Shown here piece after piece: positions 44,150-52,204 of a stretch of 64,000 nt of DNA; position 1 is the stretch's first letter, and the number at the start of each line of letters is the position of its first letter. The notes under the pieces are model-generated. The model saw only the letters and a program-made list of their open reading frames with translations. It did not search any database and was not told the origin of the DNA. This DNA is from Paraflavitalea soli (GTDB lineage: Bacteria; Bacteroidota; Bacteroidia; Chitinophagales; Chitinophagaceae). Location: contig NZ_CP032157.1 in NCBI RefSeq assembly GCF_003555545.1, positions 3,352,546 through 3,416,545 of the forward strand, given 5' to 3'. The position numbers and the translations under genes were made by a program.

Positions 44150-45139
44150 ATGAAACAATTCATCCTATCCGTAGCCCTTTCTTCATTAGTGGTCTTTTCC
44201 TACAGCCAGGACAAACCCCGCACCCTCACCCTCGATGAATACCAAAAAACAAAGGCCTTTGCCGTCAAAGACCTGGACAATGATACCTATGTAAAGTTTG
44301 AGAACACCTATGTCCTCGACCGGTACGAAAGCCGCAAACCTTATTTCATTACCGGCGATGATGGCAAAAAGAAACGCATCGACATCTACAAACTCCTGGC
44401 CAAGGAAGGCATGCACGACCTGGGTATTATGATCTTTTATACCAATGAAAAAGGAACTTTGTACAAAGCCTGCATGCCCCATTTCACCGCCGATGCCAAG
44501 GTATGGGAAAAGTATTTTGAGGACATTCATGCCATCGATAAGCAGGAAGCCAATTTTGTGTTGAAGTTGTCGTATGTGTTGTCGAAGGAGTTTGGTTTCC
44601 AGTTGTACAAGGCCGCCAACCAGGGCAAGGACCTCAGCAAGGAATCCGGCACTTATGGCAATGATATTTGCTTTCCGGGTACCATGCAGGTGAGCATGGC
44701 CGGTGGTGGCAGCAAAGCCCTGGCAGCTATCCGGCCTGGTGATCGCATCCTTACGTTGGATCCCGCTACCCAGCAAACCAATGTAGTGACCGTCAAAGAA
44801 CTCACCAGTCATACCGCAAAGAATTATGCCATCACCAGGCTTACTTTGCTGGCTGCCCGGGAAACCAGCACCACCGCTGGGACCGAGGTATGGCTGTCTG
44901 GCAAAACTGTAGAAGCCACCCCCAATCATCCCGTATTGACCCAGGGCGGACAAAAAAAGATGGGAGCAATAGCCGTGGGTGATGAGATCCTTTGCCTGGA
45001 TAAATCAACCGGCCGTTATGAAACCTTCAAAGTATGGCACAAAACGGAATCAGCCGGTGGCCTCCAGCCTGTGTACAATATTGTGGCCGATGGCGGTAAC
45101 ACCTTCATGATGAATGGAGTAATGGTACTGCAGAAATAA
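44150..45139 (+). CDS. secreted protein with C-terminal Hint (Hedgehog/intein-like) domain
   Basis: A 329-residue protein with a signal peptide (MKQFILSVALSSLVVFSYSQ). Residues about 21-173 are an unrecognised domain. Residues 174-329 are a Hint domain: Cys174 opens it (ICFPGTMQV), followed by AAIRPGDRILTLD, the block-B motif TPNHPVL (Thr257, His260) and the final VYNIVADGGNTFMMNG. Hint domains cut or splice the protein just before the first Cys. The usual C-terminal His-Asn is absent and there is no C-extein, so N-terminal cleavage, as in Hedgehog, is more likely than splicing. Not part of an obvious operon. Confidence 0.85.
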   Translation: MKQFILSVALSSLVVFSYSQDKPRTLTLDEYQKTKAFAVKDLDNDTYVKFENTYVLDRYESRKPYFITGDDGKKKRIDIYKLLAKEGMHDLGIMIFYTNEKGTLYKACMPHFTADAKVWEKYFEDIHAIDKQEANFVLKLSYVLSKEFGFQLYKAANQGKDLSKESGTYGNDICFPGTMQVSMAGGGSKALAAIRPGDRILTLDPATQQTNVVTVKELTSHTAKNYAITRLTLLAARETSTTAGTEVWLSGKTVEATPNHPVLTQGGQKKMGAIAVGDEILCLDKSTGRYETFKVWHKTESAGGLQPVYNIVADGGNTFMMNGVMVLQK

Positions 45140-45140
45140 A

Positions 45141-45308
45141 ACAGCTACAAGAAAACAGCTGCGAGCTACGAGCTTCGAGTGGCGAGTTGGTACGGCGCGG
45201 CAGTTCGCGGTTCAATATTTTGTAAAACCAAGGAAATACATAATCCAAGGCCCCCTCCAGGGCCTTTTTGTTTTCTCAGGGCTCGTAGCTAACAGCTCGC
45301 AGCTTTCC
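45141..45308. repeat. heptad inverted-arm element 8 (CGAGCTA type)
   Basis: The left arm (45141-45189) is seven 7-mers (ACAGCTA, ACAGCTG, CGAGCTA, CGAGCTT, CGAGTGG). The right arm (45281-45308) is complementary (GCTCGTA, GCTAACA, GCTCGCA). It begins one base after the Hint gene stop. The right-hand words equal those at 38461-38495. A terminator (45247-45270) lies inside. Confidence 0.85.
45247..45270 (+). terminator. rho-independent terminator inside heptad element 8
   Basis: Stem AAGGCCC / GGGCCTT with a 6-base loop followed by TTTGTTTT. It probably ends the Hint-domain gene, 107 bases after its stop. Confidence 0.8.
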
Positions 45309-45790
45309 CCAAAAAACTGCTAATCGCATAACTTTTTGTGCTAATTCGACAAGTCGTATCCACTAAATTGCACACAGGTTCAGGATTTCTCACGGTTGGA
45401 CAGGTATGAACCGCTCTCGATCTTCATTTACGTGCAAACTCACCATTTACTCAACAGGAATAGCTAATGATAGCTAAACCGGCGATGCCCTCTACGTCGC
45501 TAACACTATAACATGTACCCTTTTCGGGAACAGCTAAAACGCATCATGAAGCAATTGTATTGGAGAAATTAATGGTTTAATGGTTAAATGGCAAAGCTGC
45601 GCGCAATGTGGCAGCTATCCCTGGTCAGCCCCATTGCTGTCCGTGGCACAGGCCGGCAATGGCGCCCCTTGGGGTTCCAACACATTGTGGTAGCTATTGC
45701 TATTGAACCCATTTAATCTGTCAAACACATTAACCCTTATGTCCCTATTCCCTGGCACCTTGTAATCCATTCATCATTAAACCTTTTGCT
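45309..45790. other. intergenic region before the AraC-type gene
   Basis: No gene is supported. It contains a degenerate array at about 45568-45597 of TTAATGG/TAAATGG words. An approximately complementary stretch at about 45708-45735 carries CCATTTAAT and ACATTAACC. This may be a weak further member of the short-period elements, with a drifting 7-8-bp period. The rest shows no hairpin with a T-tract. Confidence 0.4.
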
Positions 45791-46156
45791 ATGCAAGTTC
45801 AACTTACGGATGCCGATGTTCAGAGACTGGCCCTTGTGCGCGAGACCATTCTCAAGAACCTGCGTTATCACTACACCATTCCCTGCCTGGCACAAACGGC
45901 AGGCATCAATGAGTTTAAATTGAAGACCGGTTTTAAAGCCCTGTACGGACAGCCTGTCTTTGATTTTCTCACCGAGCACCGCATGAAGATGGCCATGGAA
46001 CTGATGGAAAGCAACAACTATTCCATTGGGGAAATTGCCCATCGCTGTGGCTACAACCATCCCACTAATTTCTGTGCGGCCTTCCGCCGCCGTTACCATA
46101 TCCGGCCTTCCGATTACCGGAAGAGCATACCCGAGGGGGTGCGCAGCGCCGTATAA
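45791..46156 (+). CDS. AraC-type DNA-binding protein, HTH domain only
   Basis: A 121-residue protein made almost wholly of the two helix-turn-helix units of the AraC/XylS family. YTIPCLAQTAGINEFKLKTGFK is the first unit, shown here by its core LAQTAGIN. NYSIGEIAHRCGYNHPTNFCAAFRRRY is the second, with the typical IAHRCGY core. The ligand-sensing domain of about 170 residues usually upstream is absent, and the frame is complete from its ATG. It may be a free-standing DNA-binding protein or the tail of a rearranged gene. Targets unknown. Confidence 0.85.
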   Translation: MQVQLTDADVQRLALVRETILKNLRYHYTIPCLAQTAGINEFKLKTGFKALYGQPVFDFLTEHRMKMAMELMESNNYSIGEIAHRCGYNHPTNFCAAFRRRYHIRPSDYRKSIPEGVRSAV

Positions 46157-46183
46157 TTTTATTGGACGGATGATCTCCCTTTA

Positions 46184-46213
46184 CAGGCGGATGCTTTTTT
46201 AAGTATCCGCCTG
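46184..46213 (+). terminator. hairpin after the AraC-type gene
   Basis: Stem CAGGCGGATGCTT / AAGTATCCGCCTG (one G-T pair) with a T4 loop. The tail is not T-rich, so termination is only possible. Confidence 0.45.
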
Positions 46214-46424
46214 CTTGTTGGGAAATGACCGGGAAATAATACTGTGTGCATTATGGATTATCCTGTCCGCATCATGGGCGTACAATAACTTACAGGGAGT
46301 ATGACCGCTGAAGGTCATGGCTTTAACCCCTCTTTTAAAATAGACCTCTATGATGCAAGACATCCCATGATCCGGGAGGCTGGAGGCCCCCGGATCTTAT
46401 TGTTGCACTTACTATCAATTTTGT

Positions 46425-46871
46425 ATGAAACGCGCCATTATTGTAGAGATCATTACCGCCTTGTTTGTCATCCTGTTCCTCTATACAGGCATTAGTAAGA
46501 TCATGGAATTTGACATCTTCAAGGACCAGCTAAAGCAATCACCCATTGTGGGTTTTGCGGCCCCGCTGGTGGCTGTTGGCTTGCCGGCATTCGAGTTTTT
46601 ACTGGTAGCCGCGCTGGTGATACCGCGCTGGCGCTTAAGGGCGCTGTATGCGTCTACCGCCCTCATGGTGGCTTTTACAGTTTATATCATTGTGTTGATG
46701 AATATTTCCGATCACCTGCCCTGCAGTTGCGGTGGTGTGCTGGCGCAGCTATCCTGGGGAGACCATATTATTTTTAACAGTGTGTACATCCTATTAGGTA
46801 TTGTGGGCATATTGCTGGAAAGGAAGATCTGGCGGGATACTCACCGCGCTCATTCGATTGCTTCTACTTAA
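46425..46871 (+). CDS. MauE/DoxX-type redox-associated membrane protein
   Basis: A 148-residue inner-membrane protein with four hydrophobic segments. FLYTGISKIMEF at the start of the second turn and the cysteine motif DHLPCSCGGVL are characteristic of MauE-like proteins, which help disulfide formation or electron transfer in other systems. Its partner here is not identifiable. An acyltransferase gene starts 9 bases after its stop, suggesting an operon without an obvious shared function. Confidence 0.85.
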   Translation: MKRAIIVEIITALFVILFLYTGISKIMEFDIFKDQLKQSPIVGFAAPLVAVGLPAFEFLLVAALVIPRWRLRALYASTALMVAFTVYIIVLMNISDHLPCSCGGVLAQLSWGDHIIFNSVYILLGIVGILLERKIWRDTHRAHSIAST

Positions 46872-46880
46872 ATTATTTAT

Positions 46881-48023
46881 ATGAAACTCGACTCCATCCA
46901 GTTCCTGCGTGCCGTAGCTGCCAGCGTGGTGGTGTATGCCCACTCTATTGATCTGAGCCAGCAGTATGGCGGCAAATCCTTCCAGGAAGGTTTTCATTTC
47001 CTGAGCGATGTGGGTTGTATTGGGGTAGACCTGTTTTTTGTGATCTCGGGATTTATCATCACCTATGTGGCGGGTAAGTACACCGGAGCCAAAGAAGGAG
47101 TAAAGTTTCTGCAAAAGCGCTTTTACCGCATCAACCCGATCTATTATATAGCTACTGCCCTGTTCATTTTTACCATCATGATCCGGTTCTGGATGGTGGG
47201 CCGTAACTACGACCTCGGCTCCGACCAGTTCATCGACTCCGCCATCGACACCTTGATTATCTTACCACTCAGTCCCAACAGTTTTGCGCCCCTACTCATG
47301 ATCGGCTGGACGCTCACCTTCGAGTGGTTATTTTATATTATGTTCTTCGCTACCATTCTTTCCGGGATAAAAAGAAAAATATTAGTGTTGTCGGGCATGA
47401 TTGCAGCCTTGATCGCACTTGGCTATATCTTTAAACCAGAAGATGTACGATTAACGATCCTCACCAATGCCATCATGTTGGAGTTTCTGCTTGGTGTGAT
47501 CATCTGCCAGTTGTACCTGCAGGTGAAGAAAGTACCGGTCTATCTGTCTGCTGCACTCTTGGTGGCTGGCCTTGCCTGGTATGTGTACCTGGTATTTGAT
47601 ACCAATCCACTCATCGCCGCCATTGGTCCTATATTGACCGGCCAGCTGAGTATGGACCGCTTCCTGCACTGGGGTATTCCCAGCAGCTTTATTTTCGCGG
47701 GTTGTATATTCCTGGAGAAGAGTGGCAAGCTCAGTTGGCTCTGGAGCAACAGGCTATCCCGGCTGGTGGGTGATGCCTCCTACTCTATTTACCTGGTGCA
47801 TTTCAGTGCCTTCTCCCTGCTCAATATATTGTATTCCAAAACCGGCTTTTTCCTGCCACCCGACCTGGCCATTTTCTTCCACCTGTTCGTAGCGCTGGGT
47901 GTCAGCATTGCATTTTACTGGTGGGTGGAAAGACCTTTGCTCAAATGGCTGCAGAAGCCTGCCAAACCGGCCACCATCAAGACCACTGATATACCGGCAC
48001 CTCCCCTACCACAAGCTACTTAG
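46881..48023 (+). CDS. acyltransferase 3 family membrane protein (OafA/YrhL-like)
   Basis: A 380-residue polytopic inner-membrane O-acyltransferase, probably acetylating a surface or secreted glycan. It starts MKLDSIQFLRAVAASVVVYAHS, with the family's R/K-H pair, and GVDLFFVISGFI follows. About ten membrane segments are visible, and the C-terminus is a short Pro/Thr tail. The last 8 bases overlap the 3' end of the convergent esterase gene. Acceptor unknown. Confidence 0.9.
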   Translation: MKLDSIQFLRAVAASVVVYAHSIDLSQQYGGKSFQEGFHFLSDVGCIGVDLFFVISGFIITYVAGKYTGAKEGVKFLQKRFYRINPIYYIATALFIFTIMIRFWMVGRNYDLGSDQFIDSAIDTLIILPLSPNSFAPLLMIGWTLTFEWLFYIMFFATILSGIKRKILVLSGMIAALIALGYIFKPEDVRLTILTNAIMLEFLLGVIICQLYLQVKKVPVYLSAALLVAGLAWYVYLVFDTNPLIAAIGPILTGQLSMDRFLHWGIPSSFIFAGCIFLEKSGKLSWLWSNRLSRLVGDASYSIYLVHFSAFSLLNILYSKTGFFLPPDLAIFFHLFVALGVSIAFYWWVERPLLKWLQKPAKPATIKTTDIPAPPLPQAT

Positions 48024-48903
48024 CATTGGCGGCTATTTCATAATACCAGGCATTCCGCTTCAGGAATTGCAGCATGGGCTCCAGCCATTCATCCACCGCC
48101 TGACGTTGGGTAAAGCCATGGTTGCCCTCGGGATACAGGTGCAATTCCACGGGAACACCCTTTTTCTTCAAGGCCTGATAAAATGCCACGCTGTTTTCCG
48201 AAGTCACCACCTGGTCATCGCTGGCATGGGTAATATAAGTAGGCGGCGTTTGCCAGTTAGTGTTGGTCTCTGCTGAAAAGAAATGCAGCTGCTCAGGTGT
48301 GGGTTTCTCACCCAGTAAACTTATCCTTGAACCGCCATGCGTCAGTCCATTTTCCATGCTGATCACCGGGTACACGAGGATCATGAAGGCCGGACGCAGG
48401 CTGATCTCTTCTTTGTTGGGTATGTAGCTCTTATTGAAGTGAGTGCCCAGGGTAGCAGCCAGGTGGCCACCGGCAGAATAGCCTACCACACCCACCCGGT
48501 AAGGATCAATATGCCATTCTTTGCTCCGCAATCTTACCAATCTGATAGCCTGTTGCGCATCCATCAGGGGCGCCATACTTTTATCGCGCATCACACTGTC
48601 TTTGGGCAAGCGGTATTTCACTACAAAAGCAGCAATCCCTTTTTTTACAAAAGCTTCAGCAATCACCGTACCTTCTTCTTTGGTGGCCAGGAAGGAATAA
48701 GCACCGCCCGGAAAGATCACAACGGCTGTTCCGGTATTCCTATCAACCGGGGGGATATAAGCCGTAATGGTAGGCTGCTCCTCTTTAGGCACCGGGCCTA
48801 AATTATCGGGAATACTATCTGTATACAGGGGGATCACTTGTTGGGCGCCAACACCCATCGCGCAGGCAAGCAAAAAAGCTGATAAACAAGCTGTTCTAAT
48901 CAT
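48016..48903 (-). CDS. exported alpha/beta-hydrolase esterase (BD-FAE / acetyl-xylan-esterase-like)
   Basis: A 295-residue secreted hydrolase. Signal peptide MIRTACLSAFLLACAMGVGAQ. The oxyanion motif VVIFPGGAYSFLA, the nucleophile VVGYSAGGHLAATLG (Ser), the Asp of THASDDQVVT and the His of PEGNHGFT make a complete triad. Relatives deacetylate plant xylan. It follows the GH2 gene on the same strand, which fits a role in glycan use. Its ATG lies directly after the T-tract of a terminator hairpin. Confidence 0.9.
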   Translation of the reverse strand: MIRTACLSAFLLACAMGVGAQQVIPLYTDSIPDNLGPVPKEEQPTITAYIPPVDRNTGTAVVIFPGGAYSFLATKEEGTVIAEAFVKKGIAAFVVKYRLPKDSVMRDKSMAPLMDAQQAIRLVRLRSKEWHIDPYRVGVVGYSAGGHLAATLGTHFNKSYIPNKEEISLRPAFMILVYPVISMENGLTHGGSRISLLGEKPTPEQLHFFSAETNTNWQTPPTYITHASDDQVVTSENSVAFYQALKKKGVPVELHLYPEGNHGFTQRQAVDEWLEPMLQFLKRNAWYYEIAANAK

Positions 48904-48938
48904 AAAAAAGGACTTCTCTTTTAGGAAGTCCTTTTATT
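48904..48938 (-). terminator. terminator hairpin abutting the esterase start codon
   Basis: Perfect 11-bp stem AAAAGGACTTC / GAAGTCCTTTT with an 8-base loop. On the minus strand the T-run flows straight into the ATG at 48903. It should end the GH2 transcript 31 bases after its stop. Confidence 0.8.
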
Positions 48939-48969
48939 AAAACGAATACTTAAGATGATCAACTACTCC

Positions 48970-51357
48970 CTATATCTTCTCCTCCAGTATTTTCTTTTCC
49001 TCCGGCTGCAGGTATTGCCCATATTTCGACAGGTACTCTTTGGCCACCGGCTTCAGGTGTTCCCAATCCTGCTGGTTCATCAGCTGGATCGTTTTGGCCC
49101 GCAATAAAATCTCTTCACCTGGTGCGCCATAAGGCTTAACCTTCATGGCAATCTCCTCCCAATTGGGTTTAGCCGCTGCATTGGGTACATAGGGTGCAAT
49201 CACGTCGACATACACAATATTCATCAGTTTGGTATGCAAGGCCCGGTTGGGATTAGCTTGCAGTTGTTGCTGCAGGAAGATAAAACCAGGGTCGGTTACT
49301 TTTTTGGTGTTGTTCTCGATCAATACCAGGTCATCTTCCGAGTAAGGCGCTTTCAGCGTACCAACGTATAGAGCATTAAACCGGTTTACCCCGGCCCGGT
49401 CACCTACCTGTGCTGCGGTCATGGCCAGTTCTTTGATAAAGGCCGGATCGGTCTTCCCGTTCATATATTCCTCCAGCATGGCAGCATAGAGCTCACCCGG
49501 CTCCGTCAGGTCGGTATCAAGGGCCGCAATGGCAGGCAGGTTGCCCATTTGCGGATTGAGTGCCTGGTGTATCTTCCTCAATTCGGCAAAAGGTATTTTC
49601 ACCACTTCCCGGTCGTAGGTCATCAGCCCATTTTGCTCCCCCTCTACATCAAAAGGCTGGGTATAGATGCTGGCGCTCAGCCCTTCCTTTTGCAACAGCT
49701 GCAGGTGTTTGTTCATGATGCTGTATTTGGCTTTCAGCCCTGCTGGCTTTTCATTTACATAACCCCAGGCGCTGTTGGTGAGCCATTGGTGTTTGGGAAT
49801 GAATACCCCAATACCACCAAACTCCCCCAACACCTGGGCTTTGCCCGGCATTTTCATGCTGTTCATGGGGTCGGGGTAACTGTGTATATCCGTCATATCG
49901 GCTGCCACGTAGGCATTCGGGCTGGGGCTGCGCAGTTTTTCATTCACATACAATATCTCCCCGCTGTGCCCATTTACCAGCCTGGAGGGGTCCGTGGCTT
50001 TTATCCATTTGGTCAGGCGTTCCTGATCGTATTGCCCCCATTTTTCATTAAAGAGCACCCAGGTGGTAATACAGGGATGGTTGTGCAATTGCTCCATCAT
50101 CTCTTTGCCTTGTTTTTCAAAGATCTGTTTGGCGCCTGCAGGCAAGCCGGGATTGGGCTGTACAAAATCCTGCCATACCAACATGCCCAGTTTATCGGCA
50201 TGGTAGTACCAGCGTGCTGGTTCTATTTTGATATGCTTACGGATGGTATTAAAACCCATGCTTTTAATGGCTTCTATATCAAACCGCAGGGCCGCATCGG
50301 TAGGTGCTGTATGTAGCCCATCTGGCCAGAAGCCCTGGTCCAGCGTACCGAGGTTGAAGTAGGGCTTGCCATTGAGGAATATACGTTCTACACCCTGGTT
50401 GTCTTTCTGCACACTTACCTGCCGCATACCAAAATAAGACTTCACTTCGTCAATCACGGCATTGCCTTTTTTCAGCCTCACCACCAGGTCATAGAGGTAA
50501 GGATCAGCGGGCGACCATAATTTTGGTTGCGCGATTGCCAATACGCCGGTATAGTTGCCTCCGGCAGCTGGTTTAAGCGTGGCAGTAGCAACGCCACTTA
50601 TGGCTTCAATGGTACATCCCTTGCAATCGCCTATCACCTGGCTGTTGAGGGTCAGCTGTCCCTTTTCCAGCGAAGCGCCAGACAATTGGGGCGTAAGCTC
50701 CAAATGGTTGATGTAAGCAGCAGGCACCTGTTCCAGCCACACCGTTTGCCAGATGCCGGAACTGGGGGTATAATAAATGTCTTTAGGATTCAATACTTGT
50801 TTGCCCCGGGGGCCAATGCCGGCATCGGATGGGTCATATACTTTCAGCACCAGCTCATTAGCGCCTTTCTTTAAAGCAGTGGTAATGTCGATGTCAAAAG
50901 CAGTATAGCCCCCCTCGTGGGTACCTACCTGCTTGCCGTTGAGGAATACCCAGCATTGGTAATCTACCGCGCCAAAATGCAGCAGTAATTTTTCTCCCGC
51001 CTTCATGGCTGGTGCTACAATGCTGCGTTTATACCAAAGGCGCTGCTCAGGCATCAATGCTTTCTTTACACCAGAGAGGGCCGACTCCAAGGGGTAAGGC
51101 ACCAGGATATGGCCTTCCCAGGCCGTGGGTGTGGAAGCCTCGGCCGATGTAATGGCATATTGCCACAACCCATTGAGGTTGGTCCATTGAGTGCGCTCCA
51201 ACTGGGGACGCGGGTACTCATTGTAGGGCTTATCTGCCTTTACCTCCTTCGCCCAGCGTGTTTGCAATGCTACGGGTTGCATTTTCCAGGTCTGGGCCTG
51301 GCTCAGGCTTCCTGCCAGCAGGCAAAGCGCTATCCCTAATTTTCTCGTATGGCTCAT
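48970..51357 (-). CDS. glycoside hydrolase family 2 protein (beta-galactosidase-like)
   Basis: A 795-residue exported enzyme. The signal peptide ends SLSQAQ. The N-terminal jelly-roll sugar-binding domain has NLNGLWQYAIT and HFGAVDYQCWVFLNGKQVG. An Ig-like middle and a TIM barrel follow. The acid/base Glu is in TWVLFNEKWGQ (about residue 436) and the nucleophile Glu in QVLGEFGGIG (about 512). A further ~200-residue C-terminal region is present. The family cleaves beta-galactosides, beta-glucuronides or beta-mannosides; which applies here is unknown. Confidence 0.92.
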   Translation of the reverse strand: MSHTRKLGIALCLLAGSLSQAQTWKMQPVALQTRWAKEVKADKPYNEYPRPQLERTQWTNLNGLWQYAITSAEASTPTAWEGHILVPYPLESALSGVKKALMPEQRLWYKRSIVAPAMKAGEKLLLHFGAVDYQCWVFLNGKQVGTHEGGYTAFDIDITTALKKGANELVLKVYDPSDAGIGPRGKQVLNPKDIYYTPSSGIWQTVWLEQVPAAYINHLELTPQLSGASLEKGQLTLNSQVIGDCKGCTIEAISGVATATLKPAAGGNYTGVLAIAQPKLWSPADPYLYDLVVRLKKGNAVIDEVKSYFGMRQVSVQKDNQGVERIFLNGKPYFNLGTLDQGFWPDGLHTAPTDAALRFDIEAIKSMGFNTIRKHIKIEPARWYYHADKLGMLVWQDFVQPNPGLPAGAKQIFEKQGKEMMEQLHNHPCITTWVLFNEKWGQYDQERLTKWIKATDPSRLVNGHSGEILYVNEKLRSPSPNAYVAADMTDIHSYPDPMNSMKMPGKAQVLGEFGGIGVFIPKHQWLTNSAWGYVNEKPAGLKAKYSIMNKHLQLLQKEGLSASIYTQPFDVEGEQNGLMTYDREVVKIPFAELRKIHQALNPQMGNLPAIAALDTDLTEPGELYAAMLEEYMNGKTDPAFIKELAMTAAQVGDRAGVNRFNALYVGTLKAPYSEDDLVLIENNTKKVTDPGFIFLQQQLQANPNRALHTKLMNIVYVDVIAPYVPNAAAKPNWEEIAMKVKPYGAPGEEILLRAKTIQLMNQQDWEHLKPVAKEYLSKYGQYLQPEEKKILEEKI

Positions 51358-51437
51358 TGTATGGATTTTTATAGATCATTGATCAGAATATTATAGAACG
51401 AATAACACAATCCTTTAACCATCTATTTGTCAGTGGT

Positions 51438-51667
51438 CAAAGGGTGGGTCGCCCTTTCGGGGCGGCTCACCCGGGTTTAAGGAGCCAATCGAAGGCTTAA
51501 CGAATGTCAGGCTGAGCCTGTCGAAGCCGCCTAAAGGGCGGGTCGCCCGGGCCTAAGGAGCCAATCGAAGGCTTAACGAATGTCAGGCTGAGCCTGTCGA
51601 AGCCGCCTAAAGGGTGGGTCGCCCTTCAAGGGCGGCTCACCCGGGTTTAAGGAGCCAATCGAAGGCC
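51438..51667. repeat. tandem repeat, three copies, 76/94-bp period
   Basis: Copies start at 51438, 51532 and 51608. Each has AAAGGGYGGGTCGCCC, then AAGGAGCCAATCGAAGGC, and the first two also carry GTCAGGCTGAGCCTGTCGAAG. Copies 1 and 3 include a GGTGGGTCGCC/GGCGGCTCACC hairpin; copy 2 has lost its right arm, explaining the shorter 76-bp step. The GTCAGGCTGAGCCTG core is, from memory, a common dispersed repeat in many bacteria. The rest of the 51358-51908 gap shows no gene. Confidence 0.88.
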
Positions 51668-51908
51668 TTATCTCCTTATCGAAACCTACATCAAGGACGA
51701 CTGCTTATTTCAACGCATACGGCTCCCTCTACCCCAATTTAAGCCATCCTTCGGCGTTATAGCCAACTGTCGATAAATAGTACTTTTCGCATCGTTAATA
51801 AATCCATCTCCATTATGTCACCATTGTACATTGCAATACCTGCCCTTTATTGAACCGGCTCTCCGGCTTATCCTCAAAATATTATTGTTAAACCCTAAAT
51901 ACTTTTTT

Positions 51909-52193
51909 ATGAAGAAGGTAAGGATCATGTTATCTGCTATTTGCATACTGGCCATTGTTGCAGGGGCCCTCGCTTTCAAGGTCAAATCCCCGGATGTATG
52001 CGCCTACGAACGGTTATTGTCCAATGGGCCCGTAGCCACCAAGTGTCCGTTCTTTGGTGTGGGCAACTATTACACAACCACCCAGGGAGCTGCTGTCAAC
52101 CAATATGCCACTACAGTTCCCAAGCCATCCGTTGGTGATTGCCCTGCCGAAATTATTTGCAACCGCGCTAAACAATTATTGGTAGAAGAATAA
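51909..52193 (+). CDS. exported four-cysteine peptide, family member 1
   Basis: A 94-residue precursor. The start at 51909 is preferred because MKKVRIMLSAICILAIVAGALAF matches the other four copies. The signal-peptidase site is probably ALA-FK after residue 22. The mature part has Cys31, Cys46, Cys78 and Cys84, with the shared C-x-Y motif (CAY) at the first Cys. This is the most diverged copy. It is convergent with the S9 peptidase gene, whose end is 11 bases away. Function unknown. Confidence 0.8.
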   Translation: MKKVRIMLSAICILAIVAGALAFKVKSPDVCAYERLLSNGPVATKCPFFGVGNYYTTTQGAAVNQYATTVPKPSVGDCPAEIICNRAKQLLVEE

Positions 52194-52204
52194 TATCTAC
52201 CAAA

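Noticed and set aside
46301-46495. 64-codon frame overlapping the MauE-like gene
   Set aside because: It runs out of frame into a gene with clear membrane and Cys motifs, and shows no motif of its own.
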